Numbered from the stretch's first letter, positions 1 to 11,204 are shown. The stretch: DNA of 64,000 nt from Bidens hawaiensis (GCA_021521415.1 JAIQDT010014645.1:143333-207332); one strand, 5' to 3'. The notes: a model not told the origin generated them from the letters alone. Program-made: numbers and translations.

Positions 1-139
1 AACCTATTTCGTCGGGCCTTCATATCTATTCCTTCGGCCCTTCATAACTACTCCTTCGACCAACAGATCTATTCTGGTGGTTTTCATATCTATTCCGTCG
101 GGTCTTCATATCTATTTATTCGGGTCTTCATATCTTTAT
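1..139. repeat. 22-bp tandem minisatellite
   Basis: About six imperfect units of 21-22 bp follow one another, each built on the core TTCATATCTATTC followed by YKTCGGGYC. The array probably continues left of the window. No reading frame or element boundary is visible in it. It lies just outside the inverted-repeat element that starts near 157. Confidence 0.8.
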
Positions 140-156
140 GTTTAAATTTATTATAT

Positions 157-1007
157 AATTAATAATAAAAAAAATTCCAAATAATCGAAACATGATTGTA
201 TTTTAGTGAAAATTTTTAGGGTTAAGGATAACAACCCATACATTCATTAGATCGTAAAATAAAAAGGTACATATTTGGGTGGTTTGCGACGATGCACAAA
301 AACCTCAACATTGGTAACACTCATACCTATTGTTTGACGGTATTTGTTTCCGCCATTGGCATTATTTCTACTTCATTCCATATCTTGTAGCCGTTGGTGA
401 GAATGCTATTGTAAATACCTAAAAATATCAGCGTTTTTATTCTTATATCACACCACTTTGGTTAACGAAACCAAGTGGTAACCTGGTCCCAAATGGTATT
501 GGAAGTTGTTGGGCTTCTTCTGCATTTTCACTTCTACCCCCTTTTAATTAAGTTAGAAATAGATTAGATGTATGGTTGTTTGTAACTTTGTTATGCAATA
601 TTATTTCATTTTATGCTAGTGTTAAAATTTTATAATATGTGCATTATGTGCTTCAATAAATATTCATCACAAATATCTCAATTTATGTTAATGATAAAGG
701 TTTACAATAACCACCACCAACAACAATTAATTGTTTTATAATGAATTATGTTTTCGACCAGGTTACCACTCGGTTAACAATGAAAGTTTACAACAACTTT
801 CAATACCATTTGGGACCAGGTCACAACTCAGTTTCATTTGCGTTTGTAATAGAGGGCATCAACAGTGTCCGAACCAGTCATCAACATGCCACGAAGTGGC
901 GTGATTTAAGAACAAAAACGCCGACATTTTTAAGTATTTGCAACAACATTGTTACCAACAGCTACAAGATATGGAATGAAGCAGAAATCATTACAATGGA
1001 TGAAAAC
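157..1007. mobile_element. Long inverted-repeat (foldback/long-TIR) element, left part
   Basis: The arm at about 157-535 is repeated in inverted orientation at about 760-1007, and the copy continues across the gypsy insertion at 42264-42435. Examples are TTCCATATCTTGTAG near 377-391 against CTACAAGATATGGAA near 962-976, and CCAAATGGTATTG near 489 against CAATACCATTTGGG near 801. The arms are about 380-430 bp and flank an AT-rich spacer (about 540-740). The right arm holds about 60 bp that the left arm lacks. The outermost match is an AATTAATAATAAAA stretch. No clear TSD is visible, so the superfamily (Mutator-like, foldback or Harbinger-derived) is open. Confidence 0.75.
741..1007 (+). pseudogene. 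SANT/MADF-like peptide remnant in inverted-repeat arm
   Basis: The right arm reads through about 89 codons before the gypsy LTR begins. It contains the string KWRDLRTKTPTFLSICNNI, which resembles the KWRxxxxKxxxFxxIYNN signature of the SANT/Myb-like ORF1 proteins of PIF/Harbinger transposons and of related plant trihelix-like proteins. The left arm, read on the minus strand, gives a related peptide beginning KWCDIRIKT, so the coding-like stretch is duplicated and inverted. It is not a complete gene. The resemblance is from memory of the family and is weak evidence. Confidence 0.35.
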
Positions 1008-1629
1008 TTTAACATCCGTCTTTTAATAATAAATAAATGAAAGTTTTATTATATAATGTATGTCGTTATTTAATTTTGGTTAAATAATAATGGGACTGAG
1101 TGGTAGGCTTAGGATTTATGCATGGACTTGAGAATGGTTACGGACCTAAGGTACATAGGCTTGGAGTATTTAAATTCCTAAACCTCCTTTAAACCCTAAC
1201 ATTCTCATACTCCATCCTCTGCCACCATACACACACACAAACTCTCTTCCTCCCATATTCGTCCAAGAATCAAGAGAAACAAAGAAATTTTTGTTCAAGA
1301 AACAACTAGCAACAAGAAACTCGTCTAGATTCATGTGAGGTCCAAGATCCAAACTGAACCAAGTTCAAGAAATGTATGTTTTAGATTTAATATTAGGGTT
1401 TTGATGTCGGTTTATTATAAGATCCAAAGACTAAGGCAAGTCGGGTCTTGTGAAACAAGAAAAAAAAACGTAAAGTTTGTAGTAAGAAAGTTGTTTGGGT
1501 TTAGGCGGTACAAACTAGTGATGTTCGCGCCGTGTTAAGAAAGGAAATGGAGTTGTTACGACCTGAAACTTGTTCTAACTACAAAACGGATGTAACGGGA
1601 CGTAAGGAGGCCGAAATGGAACAACCCGA

Positions 1630-1850
1630 GAGAAACGAGACGAGTCAATTGACCCGACTCGACCCAAAAAAGAGTCGAGCCAAGTCGTTGACTCAACTCG
1701 CCTCAAATTGAACAGAGTTGATTGAATCAACTCGACTTAATCGACTCAATTTGAGCCCTTAACTCATTTAAGTCGAGAAGACTCGACTTGTTTGAGTCGA
1801 TTCGAGTAGACCCAACTTGACCTGTTTGAGCCGAGTCGAGCAGAATGTGA
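1630..1850. repeat. GACTCGA-rich degenerate repeat inside LTR A
   Basis: Many overlapping copies of GACTCGA, GAGTCGA and TTGACTCAACT on both strands, without a strict period. The matching part of the right LTR (about 38260-38440) has the same character but a different arrangement. Confidence 0.6.
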
Positions 1851-2263
1851 TTTTTTTATATATATCAGCCAAGGAACCCCCCCTATTCGTTAAGGGTTTT
1901 GCTAACTTAGAAGTGCGAGATAGTTAGAACCAGATTGATTGATGTTTGTAACTTGTTAAACAGTTAGCCGTGCTTAGTTGAGAAGAGGTGTGACTATAAA
2001 CTCAGAAACAAACCGACTTCAAGTGAGTTTCTAGCCCCTTTCTTTGTTATGTTTTTCGGGTCTGTGTGCATACTCCTATGTGTTAGTTAATACACTTACC
2101 TTAAGTAGTAAGTGTAAGTTATATGAATGTTTGTGAATGTATACTGATTGATATAAAAAGAGTTAAGAGTATGTTTGTGGATATATATATATATATAACA
2201 AAGGATATCTAAAGAATGTATGGTCATACGATGAGATATGTATGGTTGTATGGAACGAGAAGA

Positions 2264-2370
2264 AGGGCACCAGACCCTATTAATATCCGAGGTATGAAGG
2301 GGCACCCGACCCTAATAATACCTGAGGTACGTAGTGGATCGGACCCCTAATAATATCCGAGGTATGTAAG
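2264..2370. repeat. 35-bp tandem repeat in 5' LTR A (3 units)
   Basis: Three units start with GGGCACC(G)GACCCTA and contain AATATCCGAGGTATG. The right LTR carries about six units of the same repeat (38841-39048), so the copy number has changed since insertion. Confidence 0.8.
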
Positions 2371-2886
2371 GTGAAATGCTCTTTAAAACGTAGAGACAAT
2401 ATGTATGAACTAAATGAGTTAAAGTATTAAAGTTATGTAAGTATGAAGGTATAAAAAGAAAGAATGAATGAATGTATGCAAGTATGTACGAATGAAAGAT
2501 GAACAGGGTAAGTATATAATATGTATCTTTGGATGTGTATTTGTAAGTAATGAATGGATTGTATGTTTCCTGATTAACTAGAACTCACTCAGCGTAGCTG
2601 ACATTTAGTATGCATGCAGGTGAGTTGGATGAGACATGTAGCTTGAGGAGGGATACATGGCATTCAAGGAAAGACTAGCATTGAAAAAAGAAAGAATCAT
2701 GTGGCATTTTATGTTTTATGTTGAGACTATTTTATAATGTTTTAAAACAAGTATTGTATGTTTTGTAAGAATTGGTTGACTTTTATTATTTCGTAAAAAT
2801 TTTTAATTAACTCTGATATTTAGAACTGTGTTTATGATTAAATCCAACACCAAATGTAGGGCTGCCGGGATTAGGGCCTTACAAGT

Positions 2887-2898
2887 TGGTATCAGAAC
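2887..2898 (+). promoter_or_regulatory. Primer binding site of gypsy A (tRNA-iMet)
   Basis: TGGTATCAGAAC lies four bases after the LTR end. It matches the 3' end complement of initiator tRNA-Met (canonical TGGTATCAGAGC) apart from the penultimate base. Confidence 0.85.
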
Positions 2899-3071
2899 AT
2901 AAGTTTGAGAGAAATAAGCATCCTATATGCTTAGACTCGAACAGAGATTGGGACAAATGAAAGAAAAGAAAAAGATGTCAGTCCAAGAAAACCATGTGTC
3001 ACTCAAGCAAGCTTAGTAAAGGTAAGATACATGATTTACTTCATGTGTAGTGTAAAAAATGAGTAAGAAAG

Positions 3072-5317
3072 TGTGACATTTGTGAAAAACCGGATACATC
3101 TCAGTATTCACAAATTGAATAAGCGTTTAACCGCTTATTGCGTATTGATCAAACGAATAACCAAATGGGTCTGGTTATGACCCAGATAACCCGGGGGGGC
3201 CATCTATAAGTGATATACGTTTAATATAAGCTAATATATTAGTATTATGGCCTTAGTTTGATAGCAAACAAGTTAAACGAAAACATGCTCGTTTAACTAC
3301 CCGCTATAGATTTAAACGCGAAAGATAGTTACAAACCAAGCATTGTATCATCCTTTAAGCCGAAAAATACTTACCAAACACTTATTTGAAATGTTTTAAG
3401 CAATCCGTGAAAATATTTTTGATTTTTACAAAGGTATAATATGTTTTTATAAATTTATACAAAAAAGAGCCGAAAAAAACTCGTTTTCGCGCTGTTTGTC
3501 GTACCCGATATACTTTTCAAGCAAAAAACCGAACTGGAAATAAATTTGGACTCGGCATTTCACGTATGGACTTTCAAATCCAGGATTTGGGCCAAAATGG
3601 GCCCAAAGGAGGCCCAAACTTCCTTCCGTACGTAATATGGGTATTACCCCCTCTTTTTAATTCTTTCACACCTTAACTTGTTTTGAGATATTTATTCATT
3701 CTTATCAATTCAAAATTGATGAACGAGCTCGACCTGCACACACACTCAAAACTTACAAGGTAATATGGATTTTTTTTATTATTTAAGCATTGTTAAACAT
3801 AATATTTACATAAAACTTGAACCTTGATTACCAAAAATCATCCCTAACCATGCAAAAACCTTAAAAAATGTTCATAAACATGTTTTGATCATACCCATGG
3901 TTAGGAAACAGAATCATAATCTTTTTTATCCATAAACACGGATTAGAGGGTTTAAACGACGTTTTTACGGTTCAAAAGTTCGGTTTAATACCCTAGCCGA
4001 AAACCTAAGTTAAGGGGCTTCCATGTTGATGAAACTTGCTTGGTTTGTGATATAGGACCTGTACGTAGCTTATATAGAAGCACGAGAACCCGAAAATTGG
4101 ATTAAGAGAGCGAAAACGGGCGAAAACCGCAAAGGTAATGCCAAAACATTTGATTACGGGCTGTTTAGGATAAGGTTGTGATGTGCATATTTTTAGGTTA
4201 TGAAATTTTGCAGGAACATCAGGGACCAAATCATTGAGTCTCTGTTCAAATTTGGTAATTTTTTAACCATTCGAGAATATTTGACAAATTTATTATCGAA
4301 TTGGGGCGTTTATTTGGGAAAAATAGTTAAAATGCTTGAAAATTTATGAAATTTTGTGGGAAACTCATATTTGGTATATTATGATCACATATGAAATTTG
4401 GGGTCATTTGGAAAATCCTTAGTATGTTTTGTGTATTTTCATTTATTTGAATTTTCATAGTCGGTTTTGTCTCGAAATGGATATTTGGCAAGATTGTTAG
4501 AGTTTGGAATTTTTCCAGGTTGTTATGGGATATATTCTGGTCACTCAAAAATTTTGGTGGATTTTTCGGAAATCGTTTGGTATAAACGGATGATTTTCAG
4601 GCTAAATATAACAAATAAAATAATTTTTTTTAAATTAATAATCAATAAATAATTCCAGAAATATTTTTATTAAAATATAAATATTTTAATTTATAAGTGA
4701 CTAAATTTTCATAATTTAATGATTAACGGATGATTAATTGTGCTAATTTTAATATTAAACAAATTCGATTTTGATGTAAACCGACGAGTTCGTAATTAAT
4801 GAACCCATCGGAATATCAGAACATCAACAGTAACCAAGATTCATAGTTTTGGATTAATTAAGTAAAAACGAACTTTTTATGAGAAATCCGGACAGTTTGG
4901 ATAAATTGTGCGCATTTTCTCCAAATCAAACTGTATAAACGAAAATGAGCCCAGTGGCGAATCCAGAACCCCAATATGTGATCTTTTTTTATAACTTAAT
5001 CATTTTATCGACCAACACATTTACCCAAGCTTGTATCCCGATAACTGTTTTCTGAACGCATAAACGAACAACTTGGCCCAGGTAGGAAAATGGTGAAACT
5101 GAGCCAAGTTTGGTTTTAAGTATTAGACATCGAACAACATCACAATCTAAGCCTATTGACACTTTCTGGGCGTATGTTATACAGCCCAGTCTAGTATAAT
5201 GATTATAATAATATTAAAATATTAATATTATTATAATATTGATTGAAGGGGTTAGTGATATGAGTCAAACAAACTACGACCGGACGCTGTACTGAATCCC
5301 TATCAAGCCGTGAGTTT
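3072..5317 (+). repeat. Solo LTR C, left part
   Basis: Begins TGTGACATTTG directly after GAAAG (3067-3071). Its other end, ...GGTGTGACA at 22187, is followed by the same GAAAG (22188-22192). Without copia B it is a single LTR of about 3.07 kb with no internal domain, i.e. a solo LTR formed by recombination between two LTRs. No coding region was recognised here; short reading frames at 4005-4652 are not conserved domains. The parent is probably a large-LTR gypsy element, but no pol remains to prove it. Confidence 0.85.
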
Positions 5318-6360
5318 TGTTGGGTTGGATTTTCTACAAGGGAGATTGAAATCTTTTCAACCTCCTCAGAAACGGCTAAGTATGGAATTCGAGCAAGCCC
5401 AGACGATCGAGCATGGTTTTTACTACTTCGAGCAAGGTTCTGAATCTTAAATGGTTAATTCTTCTAAGTGTTAAAGGCTTCGAGCAAGCTACACTTCAAC
5501 GAGCAAGAGTATTCTTCTATCGAGCATGGATTGCCAATCGAGCAAACAGCTTGATCATACAGGTTTTAACCAAGTGTTACGAGCACAGGATGTTCGAGCA
5601 CATGGGGACGAGCATGGATGCAATAAGAGGATGTCACGTTAAACAAAGAAAAGACTTCGAGCACAGTTCAGTTACCGAGCAAGATTTACATCCGAGCATG
5701 CTAAAGATTGCTGAATAAGAAAAGCTGAAGACATCAAGAAGAATGAGCTTGCTTAATGGACTTATTCGAGCAAGTTTGAACAAGTCAAGAGGAATGAAGC
5801 TTACTCAAAGGGAATATGTATTCTTCGAAAGAAAATATATTCCAAGTAAAGTCTGCTCGAGGACATTCACCGAGCACACCTAGTATAGGAAGTTTGCTCA
5901 AGCAAGGTATGTACCTTGCTCAAGGACTGTAACACTTGTATTTGATTTATCTTTCATTATGTAATGACTAGGACTTCTAGAAGGAATGTCAGGGGTTTAA
6001 ATAGACGTCCTAGGGTACCTTTAGGGTATGGATTTCAAGACGGAATACGCTGGCACGCACTGATTACGAAAAACATTCCATTTTGTTCATTGTACAATAG
6101 GCGCCGCGGTCACACAAAACCCTAGACATTCCATTCACTATTCCATCGATGTATTATTAAATATAGTGAATCTTTGTCTCTGAAATAGCATTTACTGATT
6201 ATCATTTACTGTTTTGTGTTTGATATTTGTTCACAACCCTTCATTCTCAATCATTGGATATCCTGATTCCGCCGGGATATTCAATCGGTCTTTGGGTATT
6301 CGAGTCGGTTTGTTCTTGTCGAACCTTTGCTAAGGTTGCACCCGACTGACGGTCCTGACA
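5318..6360 (+). repeat. 5' LTR of copia B
   Basis: Starts TGTTGGGTTGG and ends GGTCCTGACA. About 15 copies of the motif (T/A/C)CGAGCA(A/C/T) lie between 5389 and 5880. Where the 3' LTR reads TCTATAAATAG (20992-21002), this copy reads GTTTAAATAG (5995-6004), so the TATA box looks degraded. A 101-codon open frame at 5413-5718 is shared with the other LTR only because the LTRs are copies. Confidence 0.93.
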
Positions 6361-6362
6361 AG

Positions 6363-6374
6363 TGGTATCAGAGC
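6363..6374 (+). promoter_or_regulatory. Primer binding site of copia B (tRNA-iMet)
   Basis: TGGTATCAGAGC, a perfect match to the standard initiator tRNA-Met primer site, two bases after the LTR end. Confidence 0.95.
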
Positions 6375-6468
6375 TTGAGTAAGCTCACTGAAGACCACGG
6401 GACTGAGGGTTTGTGAAGAAGCTTGAAGATTCACTGTGGTTTGCTGCTGAAAAACTCAGATCTGGTGA

Positions 6469-7218
6469 ATGGAAGACCAGGAAGTGTCAACCAACAAGAT
6501 TCCATGGCTGCTTGGACAAGAGAACCTCATAAAATGGAAAGTGCTATTTCAAGCTGTAGTGAACTATAACGACCCGGAACTTTGGATGGCTATCACTGAA
6601 GGGAACTATGTTCCTTCAGCAGCACCAAACAACAACGCTGCGGTCGATTTGAGAATGAAAAAGAGGGATGATAAAGCATTGTCAATGTTGAAGTTGGGGC
6701 TTTCATGGGAAATTTTAACCACTGTAAATCATCATAAAACCGCAAAGGATATGTGTGATACAGTGATTGAAATGTTTGAAGGAAACACTGAATTGAGAGA
6801 TATTAAGAAAGACCGAATGAAGCAGCAGTTGGACATATTTAAGTTTAAAGAAGGAGAAAGGTTGAAGTCAGTGTTACAAAGGTTCATGACCATTGTAAAT
6901 GAAATTAGGACCACTGATTTGCAGATTTCCGATTTTGAGCTTAACAAGAAGCTTATGTCATCTCTATCTGGGGAATGGTACACTGCAAGCAAGTTTATAA
7001 TGGAAAAGGCAAGTTTTTCTAGCTTCAAACTGGATGATGTGATTGCCTTTCTTAAGGCTGTTGAGAATGAAATGATTGAGAATCACATGATTAAGGAGGA
7101 TAAACCCAGTTTTCAAATGAACAATGCTCTAGTAGCACCGATGGGAAACTTCACAATCAAACCTAATCAACCCATCATTGAAGAACCATCAGACACAGGC
7201 TCAGCCTGTAGTGGATAG
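6469..7218 (+). pseudogene. gag: Copia B gag, N-terminal and capsid part
   Basis: 249 codons from an ATG about 95 bases after the primer site. The early WLLGQENLIKWKVLFQAVV stretch and the later capsid-like helices match copia-type gag (the family Pfam calls UBN2 or Retrotran_gag). The frame ends at a TAG at 7216-7218. Related sequence continues in another frame to the nucleocapsid part at 7389, so the original gag was longer and is broken by a frameshift or stop near 7200-7390. It would form the virus-like particle shell in the cytoplasm. Confidence 0.85.
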
Positions 7219-7388
7219 TCAATATTTAACGTCCAATTGATTGAGGATGAGGCTCCATCTGCTGCTGGTGGACAATCTGCTTTCCTACACAACAACAATG
7301 CCAATGGAACAGATTATTAAGCCCTGTTTTCAATGTTCACTGATTCATATCATGCCTTGTAGCCAAAAATCTCATCAATACAAGCATT

Positions 7389-7862
7389 GTGCAGGAAGAT
7401 ATTGAACAAATTGATGCTGATGACTTGGAAGATATGGATATCAAGTGGCAGGCAGCCATGCTGGCAGTAAGAAGCAAAAGATTATACAACAGGACTGGTA
7501 GGACAAGTTTTAATGGACCTAATGAGAGAATTGGATTTGATAAATCTAAGGCCATTTGCTACAACTGTCAACAACCAGGTCACTTTGCAAGAGAGTGTAA
7601 TTTGCCTAAACAAGCTAGAAACCAATTGAACCAGACTCAATTCTACCAAAATCAAAACCAAAACTTCCAGCAAAGAACTCAAATCCCCAACCAGAACCCA
7701 TATCAAAACAGAAACCAGCAACAATCCTTTCAATCTCAGAGGAATAATCAGATGCAGGTTCACACAAATCAAAACAGACAATCTCAAAATGTTGTGAACC
7801 AGCAAAGGGATCAAAGGAATGTAGCTGTTACAAGGGTGGCTCAGGATGGAGAGTTTGACTGA
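7389..7862 (+). pseudogene. gag: Copia B gag nucleocapsid with CCHC zinc knuckle
   Basis: 157 codons. The knuckle CYNCQQPGHFAREC (CX2CX4HX4C, 7557-7598) binds RNA in the particle. It is followed by a Gln/Asn-rich tail of about 70 residues. The start codon shown is not the original one, because this is the continuation of the frame that began at 6469. The frame closes at a TGA (7860-7862) where the same frame continues open afterwards, so this is probably a point nonsense mutation. Confidence 0.85.
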
Positions 7863-8220
7863 AGTAATCATGCTGCAGAAATGGAGAAAGCAAATGTTGC
7901 ATTCATGGCCAAAATTCATGACAAGGCTGAATCTTCCAACACTCAGGTACATTCTGATACTTCTATTTCTGATCTTCTTGCTACAATTGATGAATTAAAT
8001 CAGGAGGTTGGAAAATGGAAAACTAAATGTGGAAGGAAGGATTCTGAATGTGTATGAGGCGAGTGAGGCTACATATGAAAGTCAAATCAAGGGATTGGAG
8101 GATGATTGTATATCATATCAAGCTCAATCCAGAATGAGAATTGAGATAGAAGGACTAAAGAAAATGTTTGCTGAAGAAAAACTCAAGAATGCAGAGTTGT
8201 TGATTGAAATGAGTTTTTGA
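7863..8220 (+). pseudogene. Copia B gag-linker, coiled-coil part
   Basis: Open in two successive frames (7863 to about 8050, then 8008-8220). The peptides are charged and heptad-like, rich in Glu, Lys and Leu, suggesting a coiled coil. No known domain was recognised. Position between nucleocapsid and protease suggests a structural extension of Gag. Frameshifts near 8000-8050 and 8215 split it. Confidence 0.55.
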
Positions 8221-9035
8221 AAAACCTTGTTTCTACAGGAAACATTGTTGGTCACATTGAAAAAATGACAGAGGAAGAGAAGTACAAGAAGGTACCACAA
8301 CCTTTCTGTGACAGTTACCCATTAAAAGTTGATAAAGAGAGCAGAAGTGAGTATCTCAAACAGTTCAAAATTGTGTTTGATGATAAGCCTGAATTTATCA
8401 AGCAGTATGATGATGTGATTGTAGATCAGGATGGAGAATTTGTGATGAAACAGACTGATAAGCAAGAAACTGTGATTGATGAACAGCTTCAAGGAGAGAA
8501 AAAGAAGTGGAGTGAATACTCCAGTGAAGAAAGCAATTGTAGCTGTGGAAGCTCTAAGTCATCAAAGGAGAAAAAGAAGAAAAGAAAAAATAAGAAGAAA
8601 AGTGACAAAATTCCTCTTCGGCCACCTATGACATCACAGGTAAGAAAGCACCATGAGAGAATGAGAAGAGAGCATGTTCCATTTGATATATGTGCTAGAC
8701 CACAGCCAGTCATCAAGAAGAGAACAGAACCACAGCCAGTTATCAAGAAGAAAACTGAACAACCAATTAAATCCTCTTATGATCAGAGTCATCCGCCAAT
8801 CTACCCAGTCTTTTCTAATCATGAATTATTTGATGTTGGTGATGTGGATTATGCTCCAAGAAGAAGACATTCAAAAGAAGAAGAGGGAAGTTCTTCAAGA
8901 ATGCCATCCAAGCAGAAGAATATTGTTTTTGTCAAAGAAAAATATCCACAGGCAATTTATCTTAGCAAGCCAATCAAGATGGATTTCTCCAACACTTTGA
9001 ATCCAAAGACTTCTTTAGGATTTGACTTCCCTTAA
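8217..9035 (+). pseudogene. Copia B linker ORF, acidic then strongly basic
   Basis: 272 codons with no recognised family. About residues 95-140 are a Ser/Lys cluster with long KKKKRKNKKK-type runs, a candidate nuclear localisation signal or RNA-binding patch. A duplicated QPVIKK peptide follows near residues 165-185. It lies between the gag knuckle and the protease. The frame ends at 9035, but similar coding-like sequence continues into a second zinc knuckle at 9097, so it is probably part of one long gag-linker frame. Confidence 0.6.
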
Positions 9036-9267
9036 ACAAGTGACAAGATCAAGGACAAGAAACTTCTTGAAGATTTGGGAAGCTTTGCTAAAGTATTCTG
9101 CAAGAAATGTGATGCATATGGGCATCACACTGACTCCTGCTGGATTCTTGAGGATATTTTGAAATTCCAGATGTGGTTAGTGGCTATGACATGAAAAGCT
9201 ACAAAGAAATGTATGAGAGATACTTGAATGGAAATAAAACCCATCTGAAGATAAGAACCATCAGCCT
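9036..9267 (+). pseudogene. Second CCHC knuckle of copia B linker
   Basis: The segment carries CKKCDAYGHHTDSC (CX2CX4HX4C) near 9100-9141. It is a second nucleocapsid-type knuckle about 1.5 kb after the first. Stops on either side show it belongs to the broken linker frame. Two widely spaced knuckles are unusual for copia Gag. Confidence 0.65.
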
Positions 9268-9663
9268 ATGTTGGAACAAAGGCTCAAAACAATTAAGAAG
9301 ATCAAAGAAAATGACCAAATCCTGACAATAACAGACAAGAACAGAAGGTCACCAAATGAAGCCAAGAGGAGACCAGGTGTTCTGAATGGTGATGAGAAGT
9401 TTCTTTTAAAACAAGGATTTGAACCAAGAGGATTCAAGTGGAAGACAAAGAAGGAAGTAAAAGAAGGGAAGGAAAAGGTGATTGAGGAAGTTGATAGCAG
9501 CATTAAAGTGTCTGCTGAGTACTCTGGATCAGAGTCCAACACTGATGAGGATTGTGAAGTCGTGTATGAAGATCCTCCAGCTGCTCAAATCCCAACTTCT
9601 GATGCATCTTCCACTATCTCTGAATTACAAACTGATGGAGTTTGTAACTCAGAATCAAACTGA
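9268..9663 (+). pseudogene. Copia B linker, C-terminal charged part
   Basis: 131 codons: a basic first half (Lys/Arg-rich) and an acidic second half (Ser/Glu/Asp-rich with SGSESNTDEDCEVVYEDPP). No family recognised. It ends 30 bases before the protease frame and is probably the end of the gag-protease spacer. Confidence 0.55.
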
Positions 9664-9692
9664 TTCCTTTTGTGTGTGTGTAGGAACAGTCC

Positions 9693-11204
9693 ATGAGTAG
9701 CAATGATCTATGGTATATGGACAGTGGATGTTCAAGGCACATGACATGTGACAAGACTGCATTGATTAATCATGTGAAGAAATATGAGGGACCAGTTGCA
9801 TTTGGGAGTGATGAAAATGGAGGAAAAATTGTTGGAAAAGGAACACTCACAAATGGCAAAGTATCCTTTGAGAATGTTCTACATGTTGAAGGACTACAGC
9901 ACAATTTGCTGAGCATTTCTCAAGTATGTGACAAGGGATACAAGGTTGCCTTCAATGATGAACATTGCCTGATTTTGAAGCCAGAGTTTGTGATTCTAAC
10001 CGAAATGATTATGATGATGACTCCAAGAAATGGTAACCTCTATGAACTGAGAATGAATACTGCAACTTCAAGAGGTGGTTCATGCTTTGTATCAAAGGCA
10101 ACTGAGAATGAAACCGTGCTATGGCATAGGAAGATGTGTCATGTAAATTTGAAGAACATGAACAAACTAGTGAAAGGTGAACATGTTGTTGGCCTTCCCA
10201 CAAGAGAGTTCAAGCTAGAAGAAAAATGCACATCTTGCCTAAAAGGAAAACAACACAAATCTTCACACAAGAGCAAACTGATAAACACAATAGATGAGGT
10301 CTTGGAATTACTTCACATGGACTTGTTTGGTCCAGTGAGTGTTCCAAGTATTGGAAAGAAGAGATACTGCCTAGTGATAACTGATGAATTTTCAAGATTC
10401 ACTTGGGTATTTTTCATGGGCAACAAGGATGAAACCCCAAACCTGATCAAATCCTGTGTACTCAAGATGGAAAATCAACTTGACAGGAAAGTGAAGGTAA
10501 TTAGAAGTGACAATGGGACAGAATTCAAGAATGACACTATGAGTGAATTCTGCACTTCTAAGGGTATTTTCCAGCAGTACAGTGCTCCTAGAACCCCTGA
10601 ACAAAATGGTGTTGCAGAAAGGAGAAATAGAACTTTAATTGAAGCTGCAAGAACCATAATTGCTGATGCCAACCTTCCTGTTACCTTCTGGGCAGAAGCA
10701 ATAAATATTGCATGTTTTGTGCAAAACAGGGTTCTACTTAACAAGTCTCAAAACAAGACTCCATATGAAATTCTCTACAAGAGAAAGCCTTATGTGAAGT
10801 TCTTGAAGCCTTTTGGATGTAAATGCTCACTCTTGAACACAAAGAACTACTTGAACAAATTCCAGTCCAAATCACTGGAATGTTTCTTTGTGGGCTATTC
10901 ATCTCATTCAAAAGCTTATAGAGTGTATGTGAAAGAGCACATGGTGGTCATTGAATCATCTGACATAATCTTCAATGAAAACCAGTTCAACAATACTGAT
11001 GGTCCAAAATGGCTATTTGATCTTGAGAAAATGATCAAATCATTTAAATCTATAGTGAAGACATGGATGATAGTATGTACAGAACCAGCTTTGAAGAAAA
11101 AGAAAAAGCAAAACAAGTTGATCTGGACAAACTATGGACCTCAGTTGCTCCTGAAGCAAATGGATTTAACTTTGGGAGAAACATCCAAGGAGAAGATGAA
11201 GTAG
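9693..11204 (+). pseudogene. pol: Copia B protease, pre-integrase and integrase
   Basis: 503 codons. The aspartic protease shows WYMDSGCSRHMT near residues 7-18 (catalytic DSG). The GAG-pre-integrase HHCC zinc site follows (LWHRKMCH ... CTSCLKGKQ, about residues 140-185). The integrase core has LHMDLFGP, then IRSDNGTEF, then EQNGVAERRNRTL, supplying the D, D and E residues. The C-terminal part has FGCKCSLLNTKN and CFFVGYS. Coding then shifts frame near 11050-11065, so the last 45 or so codons are out of frame. It would process Gag-Pol and insert the cDNA into the genome. Confidence 0.93.

Larger units (their letters stand above)
1008..2883 (+). repeat. 5' LTR of gypsy A
   Basis: It matches 37627-39330 plus 42008-42263 over its whole length. 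The right copy begins TGTAACATCC and this one begins TTTAACATCC, so the first dinucleotide is mutated. It ends CCTTACA, immediately before the primer site. A TATTTAAAT stretch near 1167 is a possible core promoter. The LTR also holds runs of GAGTCGA-type words (about 1630-1850) and a 35-bp tandem repeat. The LTRs differ much more from each other than those of B or D do, in line with an older insertion. Confidence 0.9.

Noticed and set aside
2887..2898. tRNA-like sequences at 2887, 6363, 25990, 53751 and 57365
   Set aside because: They are primer binding sites of 12-18 bases beside LTR ends, not tRNA genes; no cloverleaf is present.
4005..4652. Short open frames inside solo LTR C
   Set aside because: Low-complexity and overlapping on both strands; no domain; a solo LTR is not expected to code.
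5413..5718. 101-codon frame found in both LTRs of copia B (also 20409-20714)
   Set aside because: The two are LTR copies of one another, so similarity does not indicate coding. The peptides show no domain, and the field of TCGAGCA motifs explains the composition.
7482..7952. 156-codon minus-strand frame
   Set aside because: Antisense shadow of the Gln/Asn-rich gag nucleocapsid tail.
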